Shown piece by piece: positions 1 through 10,958 of a DNA stretch of 64,000 nt. Positions within the stretch are counted from its first letter, which is position 1. Each line of letters starts with the position of its first letter. The DNA is from Cardiocondyla obscurior (taxonomy: Eukaryota > Arthropoda > Insecta > Hymenoptera > Formicidae). The notes beneath the pieces are model-generated. The model saw only the letters and a program-made list of their open reading frames with translations. It made no database searches and had not been told where the DNA came from. The position numbers were made by a program, and so were the translations under genes. Location: contig NC_091878.1 in assembly GCF_019399895.1 (NCBI RefSeq), positions 1,922,001-1,986,000 of the forward strand. Reading direction: 5' to 3'.

Positions 1-850
1 CTTTCCCGCCCTGACTCGGCCCGAGAAAAACTCGCCTTCCACTCCGCGAGAATGACGTACCCCGGGGGTTGACGACACAACCGGTCGCACTCTCTCACCT
101 TGGCCTCCCCTTTTCCAGGACTTCCCCGCGCGGCCTGACGTTCGAGGATCCACCGCGAGGCTCTTCTCGTCGGCTCTTTCCCGTCGTCCGACGAATAGAT
201 ACCGCGAGAATTAATCTAAAGACATCGATTATTTAACAAGCGCACACACAATCTGTGCTTTTCGGTCCAACGGTCAATACGCGAAGCTTCGTTTTCTACG
301 TGTAAGGCGCTCGCGAGCGTATTGGTGGGCGCCCGGTGGCGGGCAGTGCGCGTGAATGGAGAACGGATTAAATGTCCTGCTTTCGATCACGGCCACCAAT
401 CCCCGAATAACGGCCCTTTAATCGCAGCATCGTGGAAATTGAAAGAGGGGTTACAAACGCGGGTTATATTGCACCGAAGAGGATAAAGACATTTCTCGCG
501 GCAAAATAAATGTGAATTAATCAAACCAGTCCACAGAGGTGGATTCGTAGCGGACGGGAGACAAAGCGTGGCCGCGTATTTTCGCGCGGGGGCGAATAAA
601 ATCATGAAAAATATGCGGATACGTGTGTATTTAAACTGCCAGACACTTTTTCCACCGCGATTGTGTGTCCGTAATTACGTTTTTCGTGTTAACGCATATT
701 GTCAAAAGGGGCGGAGGTGGGTGCCGGATAGAGCGAGGGGACGGCAAGGTTTTTCAATGCAAATGAATATATCTTCATTTTTGCAATAATTGCGTTAAAT
801 ATTTCGCCTCCAATCTGTTGTCGATCTCACTAAAGCCGAATAGCAACGGT
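1..850. other. CpG-rich non-coding sequence
   Basis: No gene, RNA gene or repeat can be supported here. The only open frames are short (about 70 codons), overlap on opposite strands and have no recognisable protein content. The sequence is rich in CpG and TCGCG-type words, which is the background seen over much of the window. Confidence 0.6.
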
Positions 851-1030
851 ACACTGAGAAAAATGCTTTACTGACGTTATATCATTAACATATTTTTTTT
901 AGTTGAGTCAGATACGATTTGCGATATCAACTTAACGATTTGCGCTCTTAGCGAGAACTTTGCCAAGTACGTAAATCACTAAGTAACAAATGCACTTTGT
1001 TGCACACGATCAAAATATTTTTCTCAGTGT
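851..1030. mobile_element. 180-bp MITE-like element with 14-bp perfect TIRs
   Basis: The left end acactgagaaaaat (851-864) is exactly the reverse complement of the right end atttttctcagtgt (1017-1030). The interior is AT-rich and has no coding capacity. Short elements of this shape are usually non-autonomous DNA transposons. I could not find a convincing target-site duplication: the flanks read caacggt on the left and tatagtt on the right. The superfamily is therefore left open, and no second copy is visible in the window. Confidence 0.6.
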
Positions 1031-1460
1031 TATAGTTTTCGTGATGAAGCTTATAAATATACATTGCCTCGTTAGCAAAGAGATAGCGCAATAATAAATT
1101 TCTAAGCGCGTGTGTATTTTCTGAAATATTCAGCGGTGTCGCTTTCGTGCCCGCGTTTATGCAAATTTACGCATGACACACGCACAATGCCGCGCCAGAA
1201 GGCACAACTGCTGCACGCAACATGAGCTACGCAAATCTGTGTGCGCGCTCGCGAGTGATGAAACGCGAATTTAGCGTACTCGGGCTGGAGCCATCTCGTA
1301 TCGAACGTAGCAAAATTATTGCCGTTTAATTTCTTTTCTCATTTTATTCGATATGCATATTTTTATATTCAATAAAAATTCGATCAAATAACATTTTCTT
1401 TTAAAACGATCCATTTCAAATTGCGTTTGATTATTATTATAAATATTTAAAAATAAATAA

Positions 1461-1534
1461 GCGGCTTAAATAACTACAGTAAGTTGAATATTTAATGCAT
1501 TAAATATTCAACTTACTGTAGTTATTTAAGCCGC
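1461..1534. repeat. Perfect 74-bp palindrome with no loop
   Basis: Two 37-base arms are perfect reverse complements and meet with no spacer between bases 1497 and 1498. The palindrome starts gcggcttaaataactacagt and ends with the complement of that. Pairing stops exactly at the gcggc/gccgc ends. Such a sequence can form a cruciform or, if transcribed, a tight hairpin. A self-complementary assembly join is an alternative explanation. Confidence 0.9.
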
Positions 1535-1536
1535 AT

Positions 1537-1566
1537 ATTTCAGAAGTATCATGATACTTCTGAAAT
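1537..1566. repeat. Perfect 30-bp palindrome with no loop
   Basis: The sequence is built on atttcagaagtatca followed directly by its reverse complement, centred on catg at 1550-1553. It lies only 2 bp from the 74-bp palindrome. The next bases outward (t at 1536, t at 1567) do not pair, so the symmetry ends cleanly. Confidence 0.9.
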
Positions 1567-2361
1567 TTGGTTAGAGAAAATTAATAAATTTAATTAAAAA
1601 GTAAGATTTTAATGTCAGTTATTTCTTATCGGCTTGTTTGCCGTGCAACAAGTATTGGCCCGGTATTTTTATTCGTGAAAAAAATCGATCGCGAATCGGT
1701 CAGAGAATTTTGTACAAGAGGCAACAATAGTTTTGGGTCACTGTGGAAATACGAGTCTGGGAATAGGGCGCGGCAGGGAGATTATTCAGTCACCTCACAC
1801 CCCAAGGGTGTACGAGGCGCATATGTAAAAGTCTCACATCCCTATGCCGCCGACAACAGGCCAGTAACGTACGAATTTTCGAGCTGTGAGTGGCTTCTCT
1901 ATTTTCAACCCTTTTTTTACACTTCCTTATTCGTACGTTCGTAATTTTTTATCATCCTTCGCTTTTTTACTTCGCGCATTACTTTCGTTAATAATTTCCA
2001 CGCGATCGTGCAGAAAAAAATAACTTCAGACGCGGACCGACTATCATTATCGGTGTTATAAAATTCCGTATTTTTCCGGACTATCCCCGTCAATTTAAGG
2101 GAAAAATGCGCGACGAGAGGAACCTCTGCTTGATCGGTTCGAAATTGGGTCGGAGGTCGGTGTACTACAACGTCGGACAAGATCTCATCTCCTCGGAGAA
2201 TGATGACACTCCTTTTTTTTTTTTTTTTTTACAGAGTTCTTCCCTTAATTCTCTCTCCGGTGACTGTCGAAATTTGAGGCGAGTGTCGAGATAACACAGA
2301 ACGATACATTATGCGCAATAATTTTCTCGGGTACCTATATACATATATGTATATATAAATA
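1567..2361. other. Non-coding stretch with an 18-base poly(T)
   Basis: Nothing firm is present. A run of 18 T at 2213-2230 followed by acag resembles a 3' splice site. The frame after it is short and not protein-like, so no exon is called. A 110-codon open frame at 1612-1944 has no recognisable domain. Confidence 0.5.
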
Positions 2362-2363
2362 TA

Positions 2364-2687
2364 CAGGGTGTCTCAGCCCATGTGTAAAATCCTATACAGA
2401 TAGGTAGGTCTTAGGGAGATAAATAAAAAAGTTCTTTAAAGTTTTGAAAAATTTTCAATACTTATTGAAAAAAAAATTAATTTGTCTAGCGCAAGAGGAC
2501 AAGGAAGCTATAGGTGAGTGAGCGCGATAGGCGACGGCGCCAATCGCCTGTCGCGCTCACTTGCCCGCAGCTTCCTTGTCACTCTTGCGCTAGACAAATT
2601 AATTTTTTTCTCAATAACAATTGAGAATTTTACAAAATGTTAAATAACTTTTTTATTTGGATTTTACACATGGGCTGAGACACCCTG
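2364..2687 (+). mobile_element. Foldback MITE family A, copy 1 (324 bp, internally deleted)
   Basis: The element begins cagggtgtctcagcccatg and ends with the exact complement, flanked by TA at 2362-2363 and 2688-2689. TA flanks are the target duplication typical of Tc1/mariner-type elements. The whole element is an inverted repeat. The outer arms share the tgtgtaaaatcc stretch. The inner arms share attaatttgtctagcgcaag and gtgagcgcga and close on a short loop around cggcgcc. Compared with the other copies it lacks 28 bp of the right arm near 2658, which accounts exactly for 324 instead of 352 bp. It has no coding capacity. Confidence 0.93.
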
Positions 2688-2689
2688 TA

Positions 2690-3377
2690 TATTGCGAGCG
2701 CGGCCGCTCTCGTCGTTAAAGCACGCTGACGTGACGCCGCCGTAATCGATGTCCGCGGCGAAGTTCCTTCCCGCTGGCCACAGAAATTAATTTCGAACGT
2801 CGCCCGGCGTCAGCAACACCGCGGCGAATCGATTTCAAATATCACCGTCGAGCTCGAAATAGCGGTATTAGACTTGTCCCGGCGCTAATTCGAAATTGAA
2901 TACCGCCTTATTATATTCCGACTGTTTCGCGGTACGCGATTGGGCACCAGTCACGATAGGAGGATGGAAAATAGAAGACTTTTCTTGTTACTATTTACTA
3001 GAATAGCCGTGAAAATGAAACTGCCGAGCTATTTTCTTTTTCTTTTCCCTCCGACCGACACATCCGCTTCAATAAATTATAGATGAATAAAGGACCGAGA
3101 CTAGTGGACTCGTCTGCGTCACGATTGGCGAATATAGAACGTTCATTGTGTATTCTTGCAGCGTTTGTTAACAGGTATATCCGGCAAATACGTTTCGCGC
3201 ACGAAGCGCCTGTAATGTGAAAATAACTAGTTGCGCATTTCATCAAACTTCGAGAACAAGAGTCTACTGTTCGATGTAAACCTTGCACCTTGTAAAACGA
3301 CCTCGAACCCTGGCGACACCGTATCAAAGACATAATCAGCGTGCGCGCATCATCCGGATAATAATCCGCAGAATATA
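2690..3377. other. Non-coding stretch
   Basis: CpG-rich sequence directly right of a MITE. The open frames (for example a 111-codon frame on the minus strand at 2998-3333) show no domain, and no splice-site pair makes them convincing. I see no repeat. Confidence 0.5.
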
Positions 3378-3712
3378 TGGGGTGTCCGGAATATATTCTA
3401 AGGCTTTCAGATTCGAAACTAAACGTCCCTCGGTATCCCGATCATCGACGGCAATTTTAATAATTATCGTAGCTCGTCCCGCAAACATCTCGGTTACTGA
3501 ATTAAGATCTTGGTGGCCGAGATTTATGTTTAATAAAAAATTAAGATCCGATTGTTCGTCGTCGGAGCGGAGAAAGATTTGCGCGGATCAACGTAATTGT
3601 AATCGGTGGACCGTTCGCGATACACCGAGTTCTCGCGCGTGGGAATCCTTCTCGATGCTGGGATAAAATTCTCGAGACAAATCCACGGCGATAATAATTC
3701 CGGGACACGCTG
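3378..3712. mobile_element. Degraded TA-flanked MITE-like element (335 bp)
   Basis: The left end reads tggggtgtccggaatatatt and the right end, read as its complement, cagcgtgtcccggaattatt. The two match over gtgtcc and ggaat with a few substitutions. TA lies immediately outside both ends (3376-3377 and 3713-3714). The terminal gggtgtcc motif resembles the ends of the other cagggtgtc elements in this window, so this is probably an old relative. The interior is not obviously a hairpin and codes for nothing I recognise. Confidence 0.45.
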
Positions 3713-3714
3713 TA

Positions 3715-6665
3715 TGTATGTGCGTATTACGCCGACGAGCGCCTCGACAAAGGAGCCTCTCGAGCGTAAAGCGTGTCAGAGCGGTTGGGCTTGACATGCG
3801 AACATGATCCAAGAGAGCGAAACGCAGAGAAACGCACGCACGCACGTGCGCGGGGGAGGACGGCGGGCTTGGGCGGTCGAGTGACGAGACCGGGGCGCGG
3901 GTGCATCGATTTAGGGGGAGAGAGGGGTTTGATAAGGGGTTGGGGGGCAGGTACGCGTAGCAAGGCAGATTTATTGGATCCAGGGGGGCTGCAAATCCGG
4001 CAGGATCAGCGTAACCAAAGAACGGTACTACTAGCGCGCTGCAAAATCGACCTGAAGGGCGAAGCGGGAAGGGGAGACTGGTAAAAGGATGGAAAAGGGC
4101 ACGTAAAACATGGGGATCGCGAATGAAAGAGGTTCGGAATCGTTCGTTTGACAGTCCTAAACAGCAGTGTGCTGTAGAAACGGAAGTGAGAATTTGAAGA
4201 ACATATACATACGTAGGTATAGGAACATAACAAGCAGCCACCCGCTTGATATTACGTCGCGGTGTACTTACAAAGGATATAATTCCGAATTCACTTTTTC
4301 GTTACTGCGACGAGACAAATTGAATACGCAAATAGAAGGCTTGTTTAAAAAATTTATATACAGCTGTTATTCTATCCCAAGTAAAATATTTAAATATTTA
4401 TACATATCTTTGAAAAATAAAATTTCAAATTTCATCTACAATGTTTCGACAGTCCAGGCGACCCGCGGAGAGAGAGCGCGTTTACTTTACTTTATCGCGG
4501 GTCCGTTAATTTATTTATCCTACAGGTCGCCGCGTCAAATGCGGAAGAGCCGGGGGAGACTAATTGTTCTCGCGAACGTTGCTTTCCGTATTTTATCACG
4601 TTCGTGGTAGAGCCTACGCGCGGAACGCCTGCCTTCTCGGCCTCGCTCTCTCGCGCGCGCTCTTTGCAACGAGCGTCGCTGCAGGCCCCGCAGTCGGCGG
4701 CTAATCTGCGGATTAACGCGCGACACTATAGAAATTTATAGCGCGGAAAGAGAGACGGGAAAAGATGGTAATCGCGTGCAATGAAACGCGGCAATGCGCG
4801 CGAAATTCTCGCGCTTGCTGAGACACGGCATACATTTCTGCGGCGCGCCGCGCGCGTATGTCGCCGCGAATTTACGCGGTTTCGCCTTTGACGGCGATCA
4901 ACGTCTCGATGAGTCACTCTAAGCGGGAAAAAAATCGCGGAAACGCTTTGATCCGCAACCGGCTGGAGATGAATAATCGCCTACGCACTGAGATACAAAT
5001 GCTAGTTTCTTTCTGAACTTATTCGTAATTTTATGACATTTCTGACGACAAGTACGATCGAGTTAATTAATAATATAATTGTCACGTTCGTCACGTATAT
5101 TGTTAAATAATCGTAAATTGGCTTACAGTTGGGTCCTTCAATAGCCAACTGTATTTTTTTTTTTTTTTTTCCGTGAATTTCAGCGGAAACTCTCTTCGTC
5201 AATCAATTTCACCCATGACGATCGCCATGAAAGGGAAAACTCGTGGAACTTTAAACTTGCGTCGCGATCGCGACTGCCGATCCGTCGCCGGAGTCATTTC
5301 GATTTCTCGCGATTCGTTTGCGGCGCAAATATCGCTTTCCGCCGTGCCCGACTTGTTTACGGGCAACAGAATGCCGGCTATCTCTCGGATTGCCGTCGGT
5401 ATTTTTCGTAATTCCCACGCGGCACGGCGCTCGTAAATCGAATTTCGACTGGCACGCGCGAGTAAATAAAAAAAGCCGGGCTCCATGTTTCAATTGTAAA
5501 TTTTCGAGGCGCAAAGTTTGAGCGCGCCGGGAACTTCGACTTCAGGTAAATCATTCAGCCGAATTCCTGCCTTGGACTCCCGCGGGACCTAGTGAAAAAA
5601 AGGGGGCAGGGGGGGGACGGAAGGGGGTGAAATCGGCGGCGTTGAAGGGAGCGAGAAAAGCAATTTGCGAAACGTCGCTTCGCTTTCTTGTTTCGACGCG
5701 CCGGCGTTTAATTGGCGCGTCGAACGAGTTCCTTCGACGTGTTAGCGTTGAGATACCAGAGGCGCGAGGTGGTAGCGGGTGAAGTTCGCGAAGGAGAGGA
5801 GCCTCCTCGTCTATAATCATGGTTCCCTTAACTTTCGCGGCGCGCGAATTATCGCCAGAGCTCGGGCCGCAATAATTTCACCGGATTTTTTTAAATAAAA
5901 GAAAACTTTCCGCGACCCACACGTTTCTTTTTCTTTTTTTTTTATCCCACACACTTTAGCTGTCGTAATTTCGAAAATATATGCGCGCGTGCAAACTTTG
6001 TTTTTGGAAGCTCTGAAAACTTTTTAAATGAAAAGTTAAATAATTTGTAAGTTTCTACATGTATGATTTTTCGCACAAAAGTTGAACGCTTGAAATCCCA
6101 GTCGAGGAAGTCCCGGAAAACAAATAATTCAAGTATTTTTATTTGCAAACAATCGGAATATCATTCCACGAAATTTTGCAAAGTGCGAATAATTAGAACG
6201 CTCGTTACAAGATTGCGAAATCGCATTTTCGACGATTTTATTTACTGTTTTTTTTTTTTTTTTACAACGTCGCTGTTTTATCAGCCCGTTATTTTATTTC
6301 TTTTTACATCTCGCCCCTTTTCCTCTCCCTTCGACGTGGGATTACGTGCACGCGCGCATCTGCACCCGTGCCACGGGCTGGGAAAAATCAATAACCGCGA
6401 AAATTTCCATCGTTCCGGGCCATTTCAACCGTAGATTGTACGAGTCTGCGGAAATTCCGGCTCGATTTTCCGCATGGCCGTCCCTACGCGGGAATTTTCG
6501 GCCGATGGATGGTGTGACGCGGCGAATCGTGTACGCGAAAAATGACGTCCTCCACGCCAATAAGACCGAGACAAGTAAAAATGAAGACGCGGGAATGCGG
6601 AATTGTGCGAAGAAGAATAAAATGCTTCGCCGTTTTAGATAAGGCAGGGCAACGCCGTATTTTTC
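3715..6665. other. CpG-rich non-coding stretch
   Basis: No gene is supported. Open frames of up to about 217 codons at 3588-4241 lie on the minus strand. They run across the end of the degraded repeat, are rich in P, S, L and R, and overlap other long frames, as expected in CpG-rich DNA with few stop codons. T-runs occur at about 5155-5170, 5936-5943 and 6250-6263. Confidence 0.5.
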
Positions 6666-6666
6666 G

Positions 6667-6676
6667 AGACACCCTG
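6667..6676. mobile_element. Solitary transposon end (gacaccctg) next to TA
   Basis: The bases gacaccctg followed by TA at 6677-6678 match the right terminus of the foldback MITEs (gagacaccctgta). No matching left end was found within about 600 bp upstream. This is either a remnant of a decayed element or a chance match to a short motif. Confidence 0.3.
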
Positions 6677-6678
6677 TA

Positions 6679-8432
6679 TACGTGCATATATCACTTATCA
6701 CAAGTTTACGAAAATTGGTCATTTAACAAGGTTGACACTTCAAGTTTCAGGAAACTTCCGCCGTATTGTATTGCGCTGTCCAAACTCCCGTGACAAATTA
6801 TCGTCGAAGCAAGTACAAAATTAAACAGTTGAAGATAATAACTGTATAATTATGACGTCAAAATAATGAATCGGTAATTCCCATCACTTTCTAGAGCCTC
6901 GTCAACGAAACTAGTTTAATCTCCTGCGGATTCACCGTTTTATTGAGTCCGATGATGTCGTAAACAATATGAGTTACATTTTGAGATTTTAAGACTTTTC
7001 CTTTTTATCTTTTAAGGTTTACGGGTATTTTGTATACAATTTCTACCTTGTAGTTTAAAGTAATAACTTTTGCCCATTTTTTTTTCTCGTGCCCTCTATA
7101 TTTTTTCATTTTTACCTTCTTAATTTACTTATTAATGTCCGAACTTGATGGCGATAGTGTCGGGTGATCATTCATTATCGCGCGCGGTAATAGATCGAAG
7201 AACGAAAAGCAGTGTCACGGTGACATTCGTCAGTGCAGTAGTCACCGACGATGCGTCAGAACGTGATGAATCGGCGTAACCAAAATAATGCACACGCGAA
7301 CGTGTTAGGCGACCATATGGACGTGCATTTGCGAGCTGTCTCGTCGAGGGTTGGCGAAACTCGACGAAACCACGACGAGACATCTCCGTTGAACAGTGTT
7401 CCGCGACATCGTGTCACAACTGCGTGATCTGATTTGCGATTACTCGACTAAAAAAAAAAAGAAAAAAAAAATTTGACTAATTAAAGCCAAATGTAATCAA
7501 CCGAGCTATTTTCTTCAAGTAATCTATTAAGATTTTTACACGGCTAAAGAAATATATTTTTTTATTGGGATCTGAACTAAATATACTTTTCATAAAAAAA
7601 AATTTATTTTTAAGAACATTTTAAATGACAAGAAATAAAATATAATTCGAGAGAAATATATTTAGAATTTGTACGAAAATTAAATTCGACGCGTAGGTCA
7701 CAATTATTACGTGCTGTTCTGCTCTCGTGCTATTGTGTCCGAGAAAGAGAGAGAAAGAATTAAATTATTTTCATTAATATTATATATTTAATACCGTGGC
7801 ATTTTTATCTGCAAAAAAAAAAAAAGTTTTCCCCAACTATAAAAACCTAACGGCTGCGGCAAATGTATCGAGCGGACGGCCGACATTTGCCGATCTCGCG
7901 AGATGCCGTGTCCCGTTGAACGTGTGCGAAGAGCAAACTTTGTCCCTTTCGCCATATGCCAGCGCATCTCGACTAATGCAGTTTCCAACGGGATTACAAA
8001 TTCTGCAATTCGGCAGCCGTTCGTTCGCAACAGTGCGCGGATCGTTATTGGCGGCGCGCGACTGTAAATAACGTTTTGATGTTCACCGAATATTAATATC
8101 GCGCCTCAGAACTGCGCTTGTTAGTCCTACGGATTATGAACTGCAATTACATTCGTAGCGTGTGCAAAGTGGCCCCCGAATGCCTAGGAGACTGTGCGAG
8201 GCCGAGGTACAAGCTCCGGCCGTTAACTACATTTAGAGCCTCGAAACCGTTTCCATGGAACTTTACGAGCCCTTCGCTGCGCGGAGGGTGCTCTCGACCC
8301 ATTTCTTTATAGATCGATTTTTTTGGTATACTCGAAAATAATTAAATTCATCAAAAAATTACAACACTCTCGAGCTGGAGATATTTAATTAATATTTTAA
8401 CGAAAGTTTCAACATAGAAAAAAAAATATATA
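6679..8432. other. Mixed AT- and CpG-rich non-coding stretch
   Basis: The sequence includes A-rich and T-rich low-complexity segments (for example 7449-7470 and 7812-7825) and short GA runs near 7744. No gene, RNA gene or repeat family can be defended. Open frames of 60-90 codons overlap on both strands. Confidence 0.5.
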
Positions 8433-8434
8433 TA

Positions 8435-8786
8435 CAGGGTGTCTCAGCCCATGTGTAAAATCCTATACAGATAGGTAGGTCTTAAAAAGATAAATAAAAA
8501 AGTTCTTTAATGTTTTGAAAAATTTTCAATACTTATTGAAAAAAAAATTAATTTGTCTAGCACAAGAGGACAAGGAAGCTATAGGTGAGTGAGCGCGATA
8601 GGCGACGGCGCCAATCGCCTGTCGCACTCACTTGCCCGCAGCTTTCTTATCGCTCTTGCGCTAGACAAATTAATTTTTTTCTCAATAACAATTGAGAATT
8701 GTACAAAATGTTAAATAACTTTTTTATTTATCTCCCTAAGACCTACCTATCTGTATAGGATTTTACACATGGGCTGAGACACCCTG
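8435..8786 (+). mobile_element. Foldback MITE family A, copy 2 (352 bp)
   Basis: A full-length copy with cagggtgtctcagcccatg at the left end, its complement at the right end, and TA at 8433-8434 and 8787-8788. It has the same internal hairpin as the other copies. Several private substitutions (for example gtcttaaaaag in the left arm and gctttcttatcgctc in the right inner arm) make it the most diverged of the four. It sits in a TATATA-rich target and its right flank runs straight into another possible element end at 8791. It is non-coding. Confidence 0.95.
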
Positions 8787-8790
8787 TATA

Positions 8791-9100
8791 CTGGGTGTTC
8801 CAAGGTTGGTGTGACAACGCTCGTGGAGTGTTAGATCTCGATAAATTAAACATAAAAGTTCTATATCATTTTACGTTTTTTTAAATTATAGTCGAGACAT
8901 GAATTTAAAAAAATTTATAAAGTACAGCGTATGAGTTCCAGACCGTCTCTTTAAAAAAATAATTATTTTCAATGAGTTTTATTACTTTAGAGGGGAAAGT
9001 GCCGTGCTAGATTCGCGAAGTTTGCACGGTCCCTGTAAAATAGTGATATAAAATAGTGATATAAATATGTGACAACAATTAATATTTGACAACAATTAAC
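8791..9100 (+). mobile_element. Possible remnant of another element, left end only
   Basis: After TATA at 8787-8790 the sequence reads ctgggtgttccaaggttgg, which resembles the cagggtgtcc termini of neighbouring elements. Its immediate contact with copy 2 suggests adjacent insertion into a TATA target. No matching right terminus was found, so the right limit given here is only approximate. A small direct duplication of ataaaatagtgat occurs near 9041-9065. Confidence 0.25.
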
Positions 9101-10938
9101 GTTAATTAGATAAAATTTTTTCCAACTCTTACACAATGTTTCAAGAACCGTTTCCCTCTTGAAATTATATTAGTCGATAAATTACGAACAAACAGCTGCA
9201 GTACAATAGCAACGCGGCTGCCTTACCGAGAATACTTTTTTACTTCCGATATATTTCTATTCCGTGAATTTGTCCCCCCTCATTAATGTTGAGTAAACCT
9301 ATGTATATGTATATACGTGCATATTCGAGTGTACTAAACTCGTAAGTAAATGCCGGCAAGAAAGTAGTCGCATTAAGATGCCGCGAGGTAATGCACGAAT
9401 CACCGGCGTAATAACTCGGGATTTCGCAATGCCGCGCAATGCTCCGTCGATTCATTAAAGTGGTTGAATTATTCGCCGCGGTTTTGACACGCGGCTTCCT
9501 AATGCATTGCATAAACTATCGAATGCACACGAATGGAACGCGGTCGCTTTGGCGTTGCGCAATTTTACCTGGCCGCGCGCAGAGCGGCCCGAGCCTATGT
9601 CGCATTAGAAGCGACCGTGGTATTAGAGTACGACGAAATTAATCGATTAATTTAGCTCCCTCACGGTCGGCGAAGCGCAAGTCGGATGTAATTCAGCAAA
9701 ATTTCCAGCCGAGACCCGCCGGTCGGGAATCTTGTCAGGCGCGCGGGGCTCTCGGGCTTACGTTAATAATTTTCACGTCGGTTTCCGCACCGTTACCCGC
9801 CTCGGCGCAATTGTTTATGTAAATGGATATCGTACGAATGGAAATTTTTCCACGGTGGGTAAGTATCTGGCGTCGCGTGTAATAATAAATGTAATACATA
9901 CGTTATTATCAATAACGTATGCCTGTATATTAAGAAAAAAAAAAATTTTGTAAATTGTTATAAGAAAATCATCTTTGAAAATCATCTTTGAATTGGTTAA
10001 ATAAAAGTGATAAGTGTTGGCCGCGATAAGTTTCGCTGGTCGAGTGGACGACACGTTTTGCTCAGAACGACGCGGAGAAAAATCTACTCCCGCGTCTATT
10101 TTTGTTAATTCAGAACTTTCGCGTAACGAATTGGATTAATGCTCGATTCGAAAGTTTCTCGGAGCGTTCGGAGTTTGTATCCCTCCCTCGCGCGTAGCTT
10201 GCAGCTACTCGTGAGCAACAACCGCGAAATGTTAAACCGTTTCGAAACGGGAATTTCAATCTCTACAATTACCGAGCGCAAAATTCTTCATAAAGTGCAA
10301 AACGTTTATTAAAAATTGTTTCCCAGTCCGTAGAATTCGCATAAAATATGCAAATACAAGTGAACTCTATCTAAAAATTGTTATCACGAATTGATCTCTT
10401 TAATACATTTAATATTTAATTTTTCATAAATTAAACGACGCGATGATGGATTAATTTCCAAAATAATTATTCATATAAAAAAAAAATTTAATATTACAAT
10501 AATACCTTCTTTTTCAAAATTAATTTTTAAATTTTAATTATAATTAGGGACAGTCGAGGACGAAAGTAAATATCTAGGCCTTGCAAATTGGGTCTTAAAA
10601 GCCTTCCTTGCGAAAGCCGAGCCTGTCCTCCCTTTCAATTATCGGAAATGGATGCCGCGCTGCACCGCGCCTAGTGCGAAATCGCTCTCGTCGTGCGTGC
10701 GAATCGAAGTAAATCTGACACGCCTGTCTTTACGGTATAATAAATGTATGCAACGTTGTAAAGTACACGAGGAGAGGCGCGATACTTGCCTTGGTGGTTC
10801 CCGCGTTTAAACGCCGCTCTCTTACCTGAAACACGCGCGCGATGACGACGGCTTTCGGCGGCATTGTGCCCGCACGCAACGCGCGGTGTTTGTCTCATTT
10901 GTCTTGGGTTACAGCGTGACAGGGAAATACTCATAAAA

Positions 10939-10958
10939 GAGAGAGAGAGAGAGAGAGA
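10939..10958. repeat. (GA)10 microsatellite
   Basis: Uninterrupted alternating GA dinucleotides. Such tracts can bind GAGA-type factors in insects, but nothing around this one shows a promoter. Confidence 0.9.

Noticed and set aside
2213..2234. Poly(T) followed by acag resembling a 3' splice site
   Set aside because: The run is a plain homopolymer, and the frame after it is short with no donor that would make a convincing exon.
3588..4241. 217-codon minus-strand open frame
   Set aside because: Rich in P, S, L and R, overlaps several other long frames on both strands, runs into the degraded repeat, and has no domain. It fits chance in stop-poor CpG-rich DNA.
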